Shown: positions 38,291-47,920, counted from the first letter of the stretch. The stretch: 64,000 bases of DNA from Sodalis glossinidius str. 'morsitans' (GCF_000010085.1 NC_007713.1:19307-83306), one strand, 5' to 3'. Notes: generated from the sequence alone by a model not told the origin. Numbers and translations: made by a program.

Positions 38291-38352
38291 GTGCGCAGGA
38301 TCGAAAGCATGGGGATCAATCATTTTAATAATATGTGTGCTTACAACGATGC

Positions 38353-38988
38353 TTACTGTCTTGCAGAGCAACATGCTTTTAAACGCTGCGCGAGCAGCGT
38401 TCTCTTCTGCTGATCCTGCTGCTCTTTTAACAATAACTGAGGCAATAATTCCACTGCTTGTCGGGCATTAACCATAAACACACCGTCATCATCACCTAAC
38501 GCCAGATCGCCCGGATGGATCGTTCCCTCCATCACATGTAATGACGTGTTGATTTCCCCCCGCTCCGCCAGTGAACGGGTGGTGACGGCACTAATGCCAA
38601 GACTGAAAACCGGCAAACGCTGGCATCGTAATGCGGTAATGTCGGTGACAGCCCCCACCACCACCACGCCGGCCAGTTGCTTGATTAATCCCGCCAGATT
38701 GCGCAGTTCCCCCCAGCAGGCACAGTGCTCATCCGCCGAACTGTCAATCACCAATACATCCCCCGGCTGGCTCAACAACAGCGCTTCTCGCAAGATTGCC
38801 CCATCGGGCGGAAACAGTTTCACCGTCACCACGTTACCGACCATATGGCACTGTTCAACCCGCGGCCGCAAACCAGGCAAATAGCCCTCCGTCGTCAGGT
38901 GGCCCAGGGTTGATGCATTGACCTGGCGATAATGCTGTAATATGTCAGCCTCAACCCCCTGCCGACGTGGCATAATCACATAACTCAT
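38353..38988 (-). CDS. RraA-family (HMG/CHA-aldolase-like) protein in the siderophore operon
   Basis: 211 codons from ATG 38988, overlapping the FhuF-like stop (ATGA), so it is translated as part of the operon. The RraA fold is clear ('ASTLGHLTTEGYLPG', 'LREALLLSQPGDVLVIDSSA', 'RNLAGLIKQLAGVVVVGAVT', 'GTIHPGDLALGDDDGVFMV'). RraA-type aldolases use a Gly-x-x-Arg-Asp motif; here it reads G-A-V-T-D, with Thr in place of the key Arg. So lyase activity is doubtful. Relatives decarboxylate oxaloacetate or split 4-hydroxy-4-methyl-2-oxoglutarate. A role with citrate or 2-oxoglutarate, both achromobactin building blocks, is a guess. Confidence 0.75.
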   Translation of the reverse strand: MSYVIMPRRQGVEADILQHYRQVNASTLGHLTTEGYLPGLRPRVEQCHMVGNVVTVKLFPPDGAILREALLLSQPGDVLVIDSSADEHCACWGELRNLAGLIKQLAGVVVVGAVTDITALRCQRLPVFSLGISAVTTRSLAERGEINTSLHVMEGTIHPGDLALGDDDGVFMVNARQAVELLPQLLLKEQQDQQKRTLLAQRLKACCSARQ

Positions 38989-39755
38989 GCATTTTTTCCC
39001 GGTTTCAACAACGGGCAGGTCGAGCAATACTCAACCGGTGTGGATGCCTTGTAATAAAAACAGCAGGTACGGCGAAACCGCACGCCGCAGTCTTGCCCCT
39101 CAACTGCCGTCACCGGGCGGCGAAAATGACGCAGCGGGTTAATATCCAACCCGAACAGCGCCGGTTCCGCCTGTTCACACAGCCAGAAGAAGTCCGTCTC
39201 GCAACGTTTTCTGATGAACTCATCATCAATCTTCGCCATCCGGCGTTCGTACAACGAATAGACCCGTACCGCACTATTTTCCCACAGGATCTGCGCCGAG
39301 ATACCAGCAACCCGGCTGAAGGTTTGCCACAGCGGCGCCAGTAATCCCTCAAACAAGATGGTAACAATTTCTGCCCGCCACATCTCTCGTTCACCGGGCT
39401 GATAGCCAAACGGCGAGATATTGTGCAGAGGCATCTTTGATGTCCAGCGCCCATCATCATGACCATACTCAATCAGCGCATTGTCCAACGACAGCCGTAG
39501 CCCTTGGTCATACGCTGACATGGCATACAGGCACGCGCCGGTAGTCAAAAACGACACTCTTTTCGCCAAAAACGACGCGGTGATCGCCAACGAGGGCGAA
39601 CCGATCGTCGGCGTCAAGGTACGCAGCAGTTGCTCGCAACACGCATCGTCCAGCAGAGTGGCAGCCGGCAGACTGCGTGCCGGGTCTGCCTGCGTTGCCG
39701 TGGTGAGCAACAAGCCACCGCTGAGCTGAGCCCATTGCTCCAGGCTAAACGTCAT
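38985..39755 (-). CDS. FhuF-family siderophore-iron reductase
   Basis: 256 codons from ATG 39755 (overlaps the cbrD stop). The C-terminus ends in a cysteine cluster C-C-x11-C-x2-C, the [2Fe-2S] site of FhuF-type ferric-siderophore reductases; the middle has 'LYAMSAYDQGLRLSLDNALI' and 'FFWLCEQAEPALFGLDINPL'. It would release iron from imported ferric achromobactin in the cytoplasm. Placed right after the ABC importer genes, which fits. Intact. Confidence 0.82.
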   Translation of the reverse strand: MTFSLEQWAQLSGGLLLTTATQADPARSLPAATLLDDACCEQLLRTLTPTIGSPSLAITASFLAKRVSFLTTGACLYAMSAYDQGLRLSLDNALIEYGHDDGRWTSKMPLHNISPFGYQPGEREMWRAEIVTILFEGLLAPLWQTFSRVAGISAQILWENSAVRVYSLYERRMAKIDDEFIRKRCETDFFWLCEQAEPALFGLDINPLRHFRRPVTAVEGQDCGVRFRRTCCFYYKASTPVEYCSTCPLLKPGKNA

Positions 39756-40540
39756 GACCTCTCCCGACCGAAAGGAATGCACAGCGGCGTGGAGAAGAAA
39801 GGATCCTCGATAATCCGGCAATTGAGGTCGAACACACACTTCACCAATTCTTCAGTCAGGATCGCCTGCGGTTCCCCTTGCGCCACCACCGTGCGGTTAT
39901 GCACCGCGACCAGATGGTCGGCATAACGGCAGGCCAGGTTCAGGTCATGCAACACCATAATAATGGTCTTATTCTCCCGCTGATTCAGTTCCCGCAAAAG
40001 TTCCAGCACCTCGACCTGATGGGCCAGATCGAGAAAGGTAGTCGGTTCATCCAACAACACGATCTCGGTGTCCTGCGCCAATGTCATGGCGATCCACGCC
40101 CGCTGGCGCTGACCACCGGACAACGTATCTACCGGACGATCGGCCAACGCCTCCACTCCGGTCTGACGTAGCGCGCGGTTGACCATCGCTTCATCTTCCG
40201 ACGACCACTGCTGTAACCAGTTCTGATAAGGATAACGCCCCAGGCTCACCAGTTGCCGCACGGTGATCCCCTCTGGCGCGCTTGGCATCTGCGGCAGGAT
40301 CGCCAGCTCGCGCGCCACCGTGGCGGTAGGCTTATGCCAAATATCCGTGCCGTTGAGAATAACCGCCCCTTGCTGCGGTTTTAACAGACGGGCAAAAGAT
40401 TTCAGCAGCGTACTCTTGCCGCAGCCATTGCTGCCGATAAGCACCGAAACCTTGCCGCGCGGCAAAACGATGTCCAGATCCTCAATAATGGTCTGGCGTT
40501 GATAGCAAAGCGTCAAAGCCCGTGTGGCAAACGACATCAT
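39752..40540 (-). CDS. cbrD: CbrD, ABC ATPase for ferric achromobactin uptake
   Basis: 262 codons. Walker A GSNGCGKST, Q-loop 'AILPQMPSAPEG', signature LSGGQRQRAW, Walker B IVLLDEPTTFLDL and the His switch 'IMVLHDLN' are all present. FecE/FepC type. It pairs with the two permeases upstream (CbrB, CbrC). The start ATGATG at 40535-40540 follows the cbrC stop by 13 bases. Confidence 0.92.
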   Translation of the reverse strand: MMSFATRALTLCYQRQTIIEDLDIVLPRGKVSVLIGSNGCGKSTLLKSFARLLKPQQGAVILNGTDIWHKPTATVARELAILPQMPSAPEGITVRQLVSLGRYPYQNWLQQWSSEDEAMVNRALRQTGVEALADRPVDTLSGGQRQRAWIAMTLAQDTEIVLLDEPTTFLDLAHQVEVLELLRELNQRENKTIIMVLHDLNLACRYADHLVAVHNRTVVAQGEPQAILTEELVKCVFDLNCRIIEDPFFSTPLCIPFGRERS

Positions 40541-40553
40541 AAGTAAAAATTCC

Positions 40554-41585
40554 TCACTGGCGTTGGCGTATTAACAGATACAAAAAGAACGGTGCGCCCA
40601 ATACCGCCACGAAGATACCGGCCGGTAGATCGGCGGGCAAAAACAGTACCCGGCCGACGCTATCCGCCAGCATCACCAAAATCGCGCCAGTCAGCGTACT
40701 CATCAGCGCCTGACCACTAAAGGTCGGCGCCACCAGACGCCGGGCAATATGCGGGGCGATCAAGCCGACAAACGCCATTGCACCGCCCCACGCAATCGCG
40801 GTGCCCGCCAGCGCCACGCTCAGTAATAATAACCCGCCGCGCAACCATTGCACCCGTACGCCAATACCGGTCGCCAGCCCGTCATCGAGCTGTTGGAACA
40901 TCACCTGGCGCGCCAGCAGCGCCAGCCACGGCAACAGCGCCAACAGCCAAAGCCCCAGCGTGCGCACATCGTCCCAGTTGGCGCCGTAAACGCTGCCGGC
41001 CATCCAGACATAGGCGGAAAGCGTGGTGCTCAATGGGCTGAATACCAATAAAAAGGTAGTGATGGCGGTCAGTAACGCAGAAACGCCCACACCTATCAGT
41101 ACCAGTCGCAGTGGTGAAACGCCGCGTTGCCATGCCAGCCCGTACACCGCCAACATCGCAATTGCAGCTCCCGTCATCGCCGCCAGCGGCAGATACTGCC
41201 CCCCCAGCGTCATGCTGAAAAACGACAGATACACCACCGCCGCCGTGCTGGCGCCGCTACTGATGCCCAGTAAATCCGGTGAAGCCAGCGGGTTGCGAAT
41301 AATGCTCTGCAAGATAAGCCCAGAAACCCCAAGCGCGCCACCCACCAGTGCCGCCAGCAGGATACGCGGCAGGCGTAGCTGGCCGATAATAAAGCTCAGA
41401 GCCGGATCGGCGCTGCCAGACAACACATGCAGTAGTGCCAACGGCGAGACCGCCACCGCGCCCTGCGCCGCCGAAAAGCCGGCCACCATCAACGCCAGCA
41501 CACCGGTCAACAACACACGCCACAGGGTGGACACATTAATCCGGCACAAGAAACGCCCATAACGCCAGATGACGGTATTAGCCAT
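40554..41585 (-). CDS. cbrC: CbrC, ferric achromobactin permease subunit
   Basis: 343 codons from ATG 41585, which overlaps the cbrB stop; an upstream in-frame start inside cbrB is unlikely. FecCD family: about nine membrane helices, 'GALGVSGLILQSIIRNPLAS' and 'PDLLGISSGAS', and the cytoplasmic loop 'GLIAPHIARRLV' that contacts the ATPase. Intact. Confidence 0.92.
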   Translation of the reverse strand: MANTVIWRYGRFLCRINVSTLWRVLLTGVLALMVAGFSAAQGAVAVSPLALLHVLSGSADPALSFIIGQLRLPRILLAALVGGALGVSGLILQSIIRNPLASPDLLGISSGASTAAVVYLSFFSMTLGGQYLPLAAMTGAAIAMLAVYGLAWQRGVSPLRLVLIGVGVSALLTAITTFLLVFSPLSTTLSAYVWMAGSVYGANWDDVRTLGLWLLALLPWLALLARQVMFQQLDDGLATGIGVRVQWLRGGLLLLSVALAGTAIAWGGAMAFVGLIAPHIARRLVAPTFSGQALMSTLTGAILVMLADSVGRVLFLPADLPAGIFVAVLGAPFFLYLLIRQRQ

Positions 41586-42564
41586 TGAGCCCTCCACGCC
41601 GCGCCAGCATGATGAAGAACGGCGCGCCAAACAGCGCGGTCATCACCCCCACCGGCACTTCTTGCGGCAGGATCACCACCCGCGCCAGCATATCCGCCAG
41701 CAGCAGCAAACCGGCACCCAGCAGGGCGCTGCCCGGCAATAACCAGCGGTGATCGATAGCCAGCCCTTTACGCACCATATGCGGCACCACCAGGCCGATA
41801 AAGCCGATACTGCCCGCCAACGCCACCGCGCTGCTGACCAGAATAATAATGATAAAGCTCATCAGCGCTCGGATCATGCCGGTGCGCTGTCCCAGACCAG
41901 TGGCGATCTCATCGCCGGCGTTCAGCACATTAACCTGCCCCGCCATCGTAAACGCCGCCAGCAACGCAGCGAGACAGCCGCCGACCAGAGGCAAGACCAA
42001 CGGCAGGCTGCGTTCACTGAGTGAGCCGGCCAGATAGAACAACACCGTATCCAACCCTTCCTGATCCACCACCAACAGCGCCTGGGATAATGCCGAGAAC
42101 AGGGCGGTAATCGCCGCGCCAGCCAGCACAATGCGCAGAGGGCTAAGGCTGCCCTGCCCCATGTTGCCAATCAACCACACCAACGCGCCGGCAATTGCAG
42201 CACCGGCAAAGGCACTCCACAACCACCCACCCGGCGCATGCAGGGAAAACAACGAACTGAACAGAATGACAAAGAAGGTAGCGCCGGCATTGACGCCGAA
42301 CAAACCGGGAGAGGCCAGCGGATTACGCGTTAACGCCTGCATCAGCACTCCCGCCACCGCCAGACTGGCGCCAACGGTCACAGCCATCAGAGTGCGTGAC
42401 AGGCGGGTGGTCACCAGAATATGATTGACGTTCAACGCATCCGGGCTCAGCAACGCCGCCATCACTTGCGAAGGCAGGATCCAACGCGCACCGACCATCA
42501 GGCTCAGCAACATCAACAGCGACACCCCCCCGGTCGCCAGCAATAATTTCATCCCGTTACTCAT
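41578..42564 (-). CDS. cbrB: CbrB, ferric achromobactin permease subunit
   Basis: 328 codons, FecCD family, paralogous to CbrC ('GASLAVAGVLMQALTRNPLA', 'SPGLFGVNAGATF', 'GLVVPHMVRKGL'). It overlaps cbrA by 4 bases and cbrC by 8. It forms the membrane channel with CbrC. Intact. Confidence 0.92.
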   Translation of the reverse strand: MSNGMKLLLATGGVSLLMLLSLMVGARWILPSQVMAALLSPDALNVNHILVTTRLSRTLMAVTVGASLAVAGVLMQALTRNPLASPGLFGVNAGATFFVILFSSLFSLHAPGGWLWSAFAGAAIAGALVWLIGNMGQGSLSPLRIVLAGAAITALFSALSQALLVVDQEGLDTVLFYLAGSLSERSLPLVLPLVGGCLAALLAAFTMAGQVNVLNAGDEIATGLGQRTGMIRALMSFIIIILVSSAVALAGSIGFIGLVVPHMVRKGLAIDHRWLLPGSALLGAGLLLLADMLARVVILPQEVPVGVMTALFGAPFFIMLARRGGLNG

Positions 42565-43478
42565 GCTGTCGTACCTGGTATAACCTGCCGTTCAATGTCA
42601 TCCAGCATTAGGTTGGCGCCCAGAATACCGCCGGACAGGCTCCAGACAACGCCGTTGACCAGCCACACCTGTTGCTGCTGCGGCGCACGTAGCTGCAGCC
42701 ACAATGGATGCTGGAGCAGACTATGGTAATTGCGTTGCACCCCGGCACTTTCCGAACGTAAGAAAACAAAAAAGATATCCGCATTGACGATGGGCAAACT
42801 TTCCTTGCCACTGAGCTTGATCGACACGCCCTGTGTGGTTTGCGCCGTGGTATTCCAGCCAAAACCCAGTTCGCTGAGCACCCAGCCGGGAAAACTGCCC
42901 GGTAAATAGCTGCGGATATGGTCTTCACGAATATCCAGCACCGACACAGTTGGCGGCCAGTGGCCAGCAAAGCGTTGTTGCAGTTGAGAGCGTAGGTTGG
43001 CGACCCGTTGTTGCCACTGTTGCAAACACACCTCGGCCTGAGCCTGCCGATGCAGTGCCGCCGCTGTCACGCTCAGTGTCTGCTTGAATTCAAACACGTT
43101 GTCCAGCATCACTAGTGGTGCTATCTGCTGTAACAGCGGTGCAATGCGCTGGTGACGAAAGCGTGAGACGACGATCAAATCCGGTTGCAACAGAGCGATA
43201 TGTTCCAGACTTGGCTGGGTTTCCAAACCGACATGCGGCACACCTTGCAATGCCTGACGCAGATATTTGTAGGTCGGCTTTTCGCTCCAGGAATCCACCA
43301 CCGCCACAGGCGTCACACCAAGCGCCACCGCACTGTCCGTCGCCCCCTGAAACAAGGTCACCACACGCGGTGAGATCGTCTGCGCCCGGCCCGAGGCAAT
43401 CACGCTGCCGGCAAGCCAGCCAGCGGCCAGACGCAGTAATCTGCGTCGGGTAGGTTGATGTAACGGCCTATTGGTCAC
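42561..43478 (-). CDS. cbrA: CbrA, periplasmic ferric-achromobactin-binding protein
   Basis: About 305 codons from GTG 43478, which overlaps the acsA stop; longer in-frame extensions lie inside acsA. The leader 'PTRRRLLRLAAGWLAGSVIA' has a twin-arginine-like RRxLL pattern. The binding-protein lobes show 'RVVTLFQGATDSAVALGVTP' and 'QPSLEHIALLQPDLIVV'. Receives ferric achromobactin behind the outer-membrane receptor. Intact. Confidence 0.9.
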   Translation of the reverse strand: MTNRPLHQPTRRRLLRLAAGWLAGSVIASGRAQTISPRVVTLFQGATDSAVALGVTPVAVVDSWSEKPTYKYLRQALQGVPHVGLETQPSLEHIALLQPDLIVVSRFRHQRIAPLLQQIAPLVMLDNVFEFKQTLSVTAAALHRQAQAEVCLQQWQQRVANLRSQLQQRFAGHWPPTVSVLDIREDHIRSYLPGSFPGWVLSELGFGWNTTAQTTQGVSIKLSGKESLPIVNADIFFVFLRSESAGVQRNYHSLLQHPLWLQLRAPQQQQVWLVNGVVWSLSGGILGANLMLDDIERQVIPGTTA

Positions 43479-45324
43479 GCGCCAACCTGCGGAATGGGTT
43501 AACCACTTCGCCCTTGCCAAACGGCATACTGCCCGGCCCACCTGCCCGCTCAATCATCGGCGTCAGCAACAGTTTCTGCGGCCAGTTGGCCACCTCAAAC
43601 AATTGGTGACGGATCATGCTGCGAGCCTCGTCATCAAAATCAATGGATTCAATCAGTAACTCCAACTCTTCCCGTAATGCCAGCCACAACGTTACGGCAG
43701 GGATCGCATAAGTTTCCGCCAGCGTATCGATAATAGCGCGCATATTGACCTGGATCCCCAGCGTTTGCAGCCAGAACAGCAGATCTTCCGCCCGCTGGTG
43801 ATACAGGGTATTCGGGTGCCCTTTCTTCAGGCGATATTCCGGATCGGCCAGCCCGACGCGTTCCAGCCAGGGCACAAAAATACGCAAAGAGTCATGATCA
43901 CGCAATAACAGCCCATCGGCTTTACCCGCTTTCCACACCAACACCGCATTTTGCCCATGGACTTCGCCCATCATGCCCAGACGGAACATGCGCAGATTGA
44001 CCCCAAAGAAGCAGTGGCACAGTTCACGGAACAGGATCAGTACCGATGCTGCATCCGCCGGCAACTGGCGGTATTGCAGCCAGTCATCAAAGAAATGCTG
44101 CTTGCTGTCGGGCAAAGACGTTCCCAGCGCCGCCATCGGCATCAGGCGGCAATCCGGGTCATCGAGCAGTTCAGCCGGATAACCGCGCACCTGTGCGGAA
44201 AGATGCCGTGGCGCATCGTCAAACAGCGTCGCCTGTGGCGGCATAAACGCCCACCAGCGATTTTCGTCACACAGATACAGCGAGCGTTGCAGTATAGGAT
44301 CCTGATCTCGCCCCTCGCGCAACAGGGCTTCACTCAAACCACCATTGATCATCTTCACCGCAGGCAAATAACGCGACGAAGCCAGCGAATAAACGGCAAT
44401 CGGTAACTTCAGGTAGTCGGCACCGTTGAAACACGGCGTCATCGAGCGCAACGAGGAGGTGGCAAATACCTCGGTGTCGCAAAATTGCAACCGCTGGCAT
44501 AGACCATCGGCGAACCAGCTTCCCAGTTGTGCTTCCAGGACCTGCCGAGACTGCCACGGGTGTACTGGCAACGCAATGTGGCTCTCGGCAATCCCCAGAC
44601 TGCGCATTTCCTGCCATAGCGCCTGACGCTGTGCACCCGGCAATAAATAGCGGGCCGGATACTGCTGCTGCACATCCGTCACGCCGCTGCCACACAGCAG
44701 CAGGCTTTTTTCTATCGCCACCCAATGTAATGCCACCGGACGGGCAAATTCGGCCTGATAAGCCTGATAGTCAGCATCATTCAACCCTTGCTTGGCCTTG
44801 GCTAACGGATGATAGGGGCGATCGCGCAACGATGCCCATTGCTCCATGGCCAGGAAAAACGCGCCACCGTCTTTACTCATCAGATCTTGCGTTGCCACCC
44901 GATGATTGAGCGACAGCGCCATCTGACGAATGCTGCAGCGTAGCGCATCCATAAACAGCGCCTGCCCCTTGCCGTTATCCTGTGAAATGTTGTCGGTTCC
45001 GGCAAATACGCAGCCCATAAAGGCCTCCGGCGATAACGATTGCCAATCAGGTGCGTTCGGCTGACGCTGCAACACCGCCGTGCCAGGGACTTTCTCCCAA
45101 AGCTGAGTGATGCCCGGGCGCAATGCAATGGTGATGTCCTGCCAGCACCAGATACGCTGCTCTGCGCTCAATTCGACAAATGGCAACGGCAAGGCGCTTG
45201 ACCATTGCGCCGGCTCGATCATCGACAAGGGCCCAGGACCAAAAAAATTCTCCGCCAGCAGGCGGTCGACCAAATCCTGCATCACCCCATCAGCGGCGCG
45301 TGTCTGTGTTGTCATGTCACTCAT
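43468..45324 (-). CDS. acsA: AcsA, NRPS-independent siderophore (NIS) synthetase
   Basis: 618 codons from ATG 45324, overlapping acsB by 8 bases. IucA/IucC family: 'GTDNISQDNGKGQALFMDAL' in the ATP-binding half, 'ALPVHPWQSRQVLEAQ' in the middle and the FhuF-like C-terminal domain with 'GEVHGQNAVLV' and 'LLLRDHDSLRIF'. It joins a carboxylate unit to the growing achromobactin. One of three NIS synthetases here (with AcsC and AcsD), as in the Dickeya achromobactin locus. Intact. Confidence 0.92.
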   Translation of the reverse strand: MSDMTTQTRAADGVMQDLVDRLLAENFFGPGPLSMIEPAQWSSALPLPFVELSAEQRIWCWQDITIALRPGITQLWEKVPGTAVLQRQPNAPDWQSLSPEAFMGCVFAGTDNISQDNGKGQALFMDALRCSIRQMALSLNHRVATQDLMSKDGGAFFLAMEQWASLRDRPYHPLAKAKQGLNDADYQAYQAEFARPVALHWVAIEKSLLLCGSGVTDVQQQYPARYLLPGAQRQALWQEMRSLGIAESHIALPVHPWQSRQVLEAQLGSWFADGLCQRLQFCDTEVFATSSLRSMTPCFNGADYLKLPIAVYSLASSRYLPAVKMINGGLSEALLREGRDQDPILQRSLYLCDENRWWAFMPPQATLFDDAPRHLSAQVRGYPAELLDDPDCRLMPMAALGTSLPDSKQHFFDDWLQYRQLPADAASVLILFRELCHCFFGVNLRMFRLGMMGEVHGQNAVLVWKAGKADGLLLRDHDSLRIFVPWLERVGLADPEYRLKKGHPNTLYHQRAEDLLFWLQTLGIQVNMRAIIDTLAETYAIPAVTLWLALREELELLIESIDFDDEARSMIRHQLFEVANWPQKLLLTPMIERAGGPGSMPFGKGEVVNPFRRLARDQ

Positions 45325-46093
45325 TTCCTTCAGAAGTCGTGGTGGCCAGTCTGGCCTGAAGAGCGCGAAAGGCGATGCCGCGTTCGTCGCCCAAGACAAA
45401 AGTATTCACACCACACTGACGCCACTGGCGATGGTCGTCCGGCTGTCGCGGAATGGCGCAATAAGGTACCCCGGCCTGATGCGTCGCCTGCCAGCATTGC
45501 AACAGCCCCTGCTGAACCTGAGCATGGCCAGTCTGCCACGGCAGCCCCAGCGATTGGGAAAGATCGGCGGCCCCCTCTAATATCATGTCCAGGCCAGGCA
45601 CGGCGGCAATCTCCGTTGCATGCTGCACTCCGGCAGCGCTTTCAATCATTGCCACCACCATGATTTGCTCATTGGCAAACTGCACATAGTCCGCCAGGCT
45701 GTGTTTGCCAAACGAACCGGGGCGCCCGGCATTCAGGCTGCGTTGCCCCAGCGGGTGGTACTTGCAGGCGGCTATCGCCGCCGCCAGCGCTTCCGGCTGT
45801 TCCACCATAGGCAATACAATGCCCTGAGCCCCCCCATCCAACAGGCGCAGCAGAGTTTTGGCATCCGCATCTGCAGCACGCACCAGCGGTGTAATGTTGT
45901 AACTTTCGGCAGTACGGATCATGTTTTCTACCGTTTCCGGGTTGATCAGTACATGTTCACAGTCAATGATCACAAAGTCGAAACCGGCTTCGGCAATCAG
46001 TTCAATCGCCACCGGCGACGGCAGCGAAGCAAATAGCCCATAAGCGTGCTGCCCGTCACGCAGTTTCTGTTTTAATCGGTTGGTTCTCAGCAT
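45317..46093 (-). CDS. acsB: AcsB, HpcH/HpaI-aldolase-family enzyme (possibly SbnG-like)
   Basis: 258 codons. TIM-barrel class II aldolase: 'GFDFVIIDCEHVLINPETVE', 'LLDGGAQGIVLPMVEQPEAL', metal-binding Glu in 'VAMIESAAGV' and Asp in 'EGAADLSQSLG'. The staphyloferrin B enzyme SbnG belongs to this family and makes citrate from oxaloacetate and acetyl-CoA, so AcsB may supply citrate for AcsD; that role is inferred. It overlaps acsC by 7 bases. Intact. Confidence 0.88.
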   Translation of the reverse strand: MLRTNRLKQKLRDGQHAYGLFASLPSPVAIELIAEAGFDFVIIDCEHVLINPETVENMIRTAESYNITPLVRAADADAKTLLRLLDGGAQGIVLPMVEQPEALAAAIAACKYHPLGQRSLNAGRPGSFGKHSLADYVQFANEQIMVVAMIESAAGVQHATEIAAVPGLDMILEGAADLSQSLGLPWQTGHAQVQQGLLQCWQATHQAGVPYCAIPRQPDDHRQWRQCGVNTFVLGDERGIAFRALQARLATTTSEGNE

Positions 46094-47907
46094 GCTGTCG
46101 GCCTGAAGGTGTGCAGAGGATTCGGCACCGACTTAAAGCGGCGTTCGGCATCCCCCAACAGGCGACGCTTGGTTAACTCTTCCACTTCATAGTGCAGGGC
46201 AAATACGTCGAACGTCGCATAGCGCACACGGTGTTGCGGGTGGCGCTGCTGGTAATCGACAATGATATCGGCGGTCATGCGCCAGAAGTCCGATTCGTCC
46301 AGTTGGTAATGCTGTTGCAAGAAAATCGCCATCTCCGCTAGGCAAATAAAGAAGAACGAATCACAGGAAAAATCGCGCACCGCATCAACATCATCGGTCA
46401 AAATAAACGAGTTGCGGTTGATCTTGGCATGACTGGCCGGCAGCGGCACCAGGTCCGGTTGCAACTCCGGGTGCGCCAGATGGTCGGACGAATAACGCAC
46501 GCCATCATGGAAATCCTTCAGCGCTATGCGCACCGGCCAACCGTCTTTGACGATCAAGACAATATTCTGCCCATGCGATTCCATGCCTATCCCTTCGGCA
46601 TACAACATGTGGATGATCGGCTGTACGCTCACCTGCAACAGTTTCCGGCTCCATGCCTCCAGACCGTAGCGGGCAACCCAGGCGTCAATAAACGGCCGTT
46701 GCTCGCCGTCGCCGTAGCGATTTTCCACATGGCTCAGGCCGTTAAACGGCACCGCCTGCTCATCGGCACGTAAATATTGGTGTAGACTCTCGCGCCAGAT
46801 GGCGCCAAAGGTGCCGTAAGTCTGTGTCATGCGGCTTTCTGGCAGCGGCTGATAGTCAAAGCTGGCTCCGACCACTTCCCTCAAGATCACAAAGTCCAGT
46901 GCGCGCGCCGTCTCGTCGCGCGAGATCAGTTGCTGCAACCAACTGGTAATGATCGGGCCGTTCATCACCGTATGCCGTGCCAGGATGCGCGTACTGGAGG
47001 TGTTGGTCATGCTCATCGCCAGTTTGACATAAGGGCGCGTCTTGTCGCTGACGTTCGCCATGGTGCGGATCGACTGCTGCGCCTGATAGCGATCGCGCGA
47101 TTCACCCAGCCACACCAGCTCGCCGCTGAGCAATTCGGGATAGAAAGTGGTGACGATCACCTGTTGCCACTGCCAGGGATGAACCGGGATCAGGCAATAA
47201 TCTTGTGGATCTTTCCCCTGCTGGCGCAGGATCTCCGCATAGGGCACACCCGCCTCGCGCTGCATAAAGTCATCAATATCGATGTGTTCGGCATAGTTCA
47301 CTGAAGCACGGCTTTTCGCCAGCGCCAGCCAGACAATGGCGATCGGCGCAGCAAACTCCGGGCCGTACTGCGCATTGTGTTGCAGCGAAAAACCGATGCG
47401 CGATTTGTAGCACGGGTGATAGCAGTGCGCGTCCATAAAATGCTGCTCCAGCGCATCAACATCCAACCGATGCGCCGGTTTGTCTGGCCGGTAACCCAGG
47501 CTGCGCGATTGGAGATCTTTCAGCAGCGTCTGCTCCAGCTCATTGATAAAACTTGGAAAATGTGGGCTGTCTTGCACCCCACTCAACAGTTCTGACAGCG
47601 CCTGATGTAACTTTGGGCTGCTGCGCTGTCCGTCAGCATCTATCCGTTCCAGCGTGGCATAATCCAGCCGGATCAGATCGAAGCTGGCGCTTTGCAGACC
47701 GTTGCAGTGGTACTCAACGCCCAGCTCACTGGCGATAATGAAACGTTGTTGTTTGCCCGCCAGAACCTGCCGCTGGTAAGGCACCACCTGCTCGTAAAGC
47801 AGCGTTTGTAATAGCTGTCCCACCACCCGCTGTTCAACCTGCTGTAAACGGGAAGCATTACTGGCCGTCAGCCAGTCAGAATAGGAGAGTGCTCGCGCAT
47901 CAGACAT
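46087..47907 (-). CDS. acsC: AcsC, NRPS-independent siderophore synthetase
   Basis: 606 codons. Typical IucA/IucC blocks: 'AHCYHPCYKSRIGFS' (HPxxKxRxG, ATP binding), 'IPVHPWQWQQVI', 'MSMTNTSSTRILARHTVMNG', 'GIGMESHGQNIVLIV' and 'ALKDFHDGVRY'. In achromobactin assembly AcsC and AcsA add diaminobutyrate and 2-oxoglutarate units. It starts 13 bases after the exporter gene. Intact. Confidence 0.92.
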   Translation of the reverse strand: MSDARALSYSDWLTASNASRLQQVEQRVVGQLLQTLLYEQVVPYQRQVLAGKQQRFIIASELGVEYHCNGLQSASFDLIRLDYATLERIDADGQRSSPKLHQALSELLSGVQDSPHFPSFINELEQTLLKDLQSRSLGYRPDKPAHRLDVDALEQHFMDAHCYHPCYKSRIGFSLQHNAQYGPEFAAPIAIVWLALAKSRASVNYAEHIDIDDFMQREAGVPYAEILRQQGKDPQDYCLIPVHPWQWQQVIVTTFYPELLSGELVWLGESRDRYQAQQSIRTMANVSDKTRPYVKLAMSMTNTSSTRILARHTVMNGPIITSWLQQLISRDETARALDFVILREVVGASFDYQPLPESRMTQTYGTFGAIWRESLHQYLRADEQAVPFNGLSHVENRYGDGEQRPFIDAWVARYGLEAWSRKLLQVSVQPIIHMLYAEGIGMESHGQNIVLIVKDGWPVRIALKDFHDGVRYSSDHLAHPELQPDLVPLPASHAKINRNSFILTDDVDAVRDFSCDSFFFICLAEMAIFLQQHYQLDESDFWRMTADIIVDYQQRHPQHRVRYATFDVFALHYEVEELTKRRLLGDAERRFKSVPNPLHTFRPTAC

Positions 47908-47920
47908 ACAGTTACCCTAT

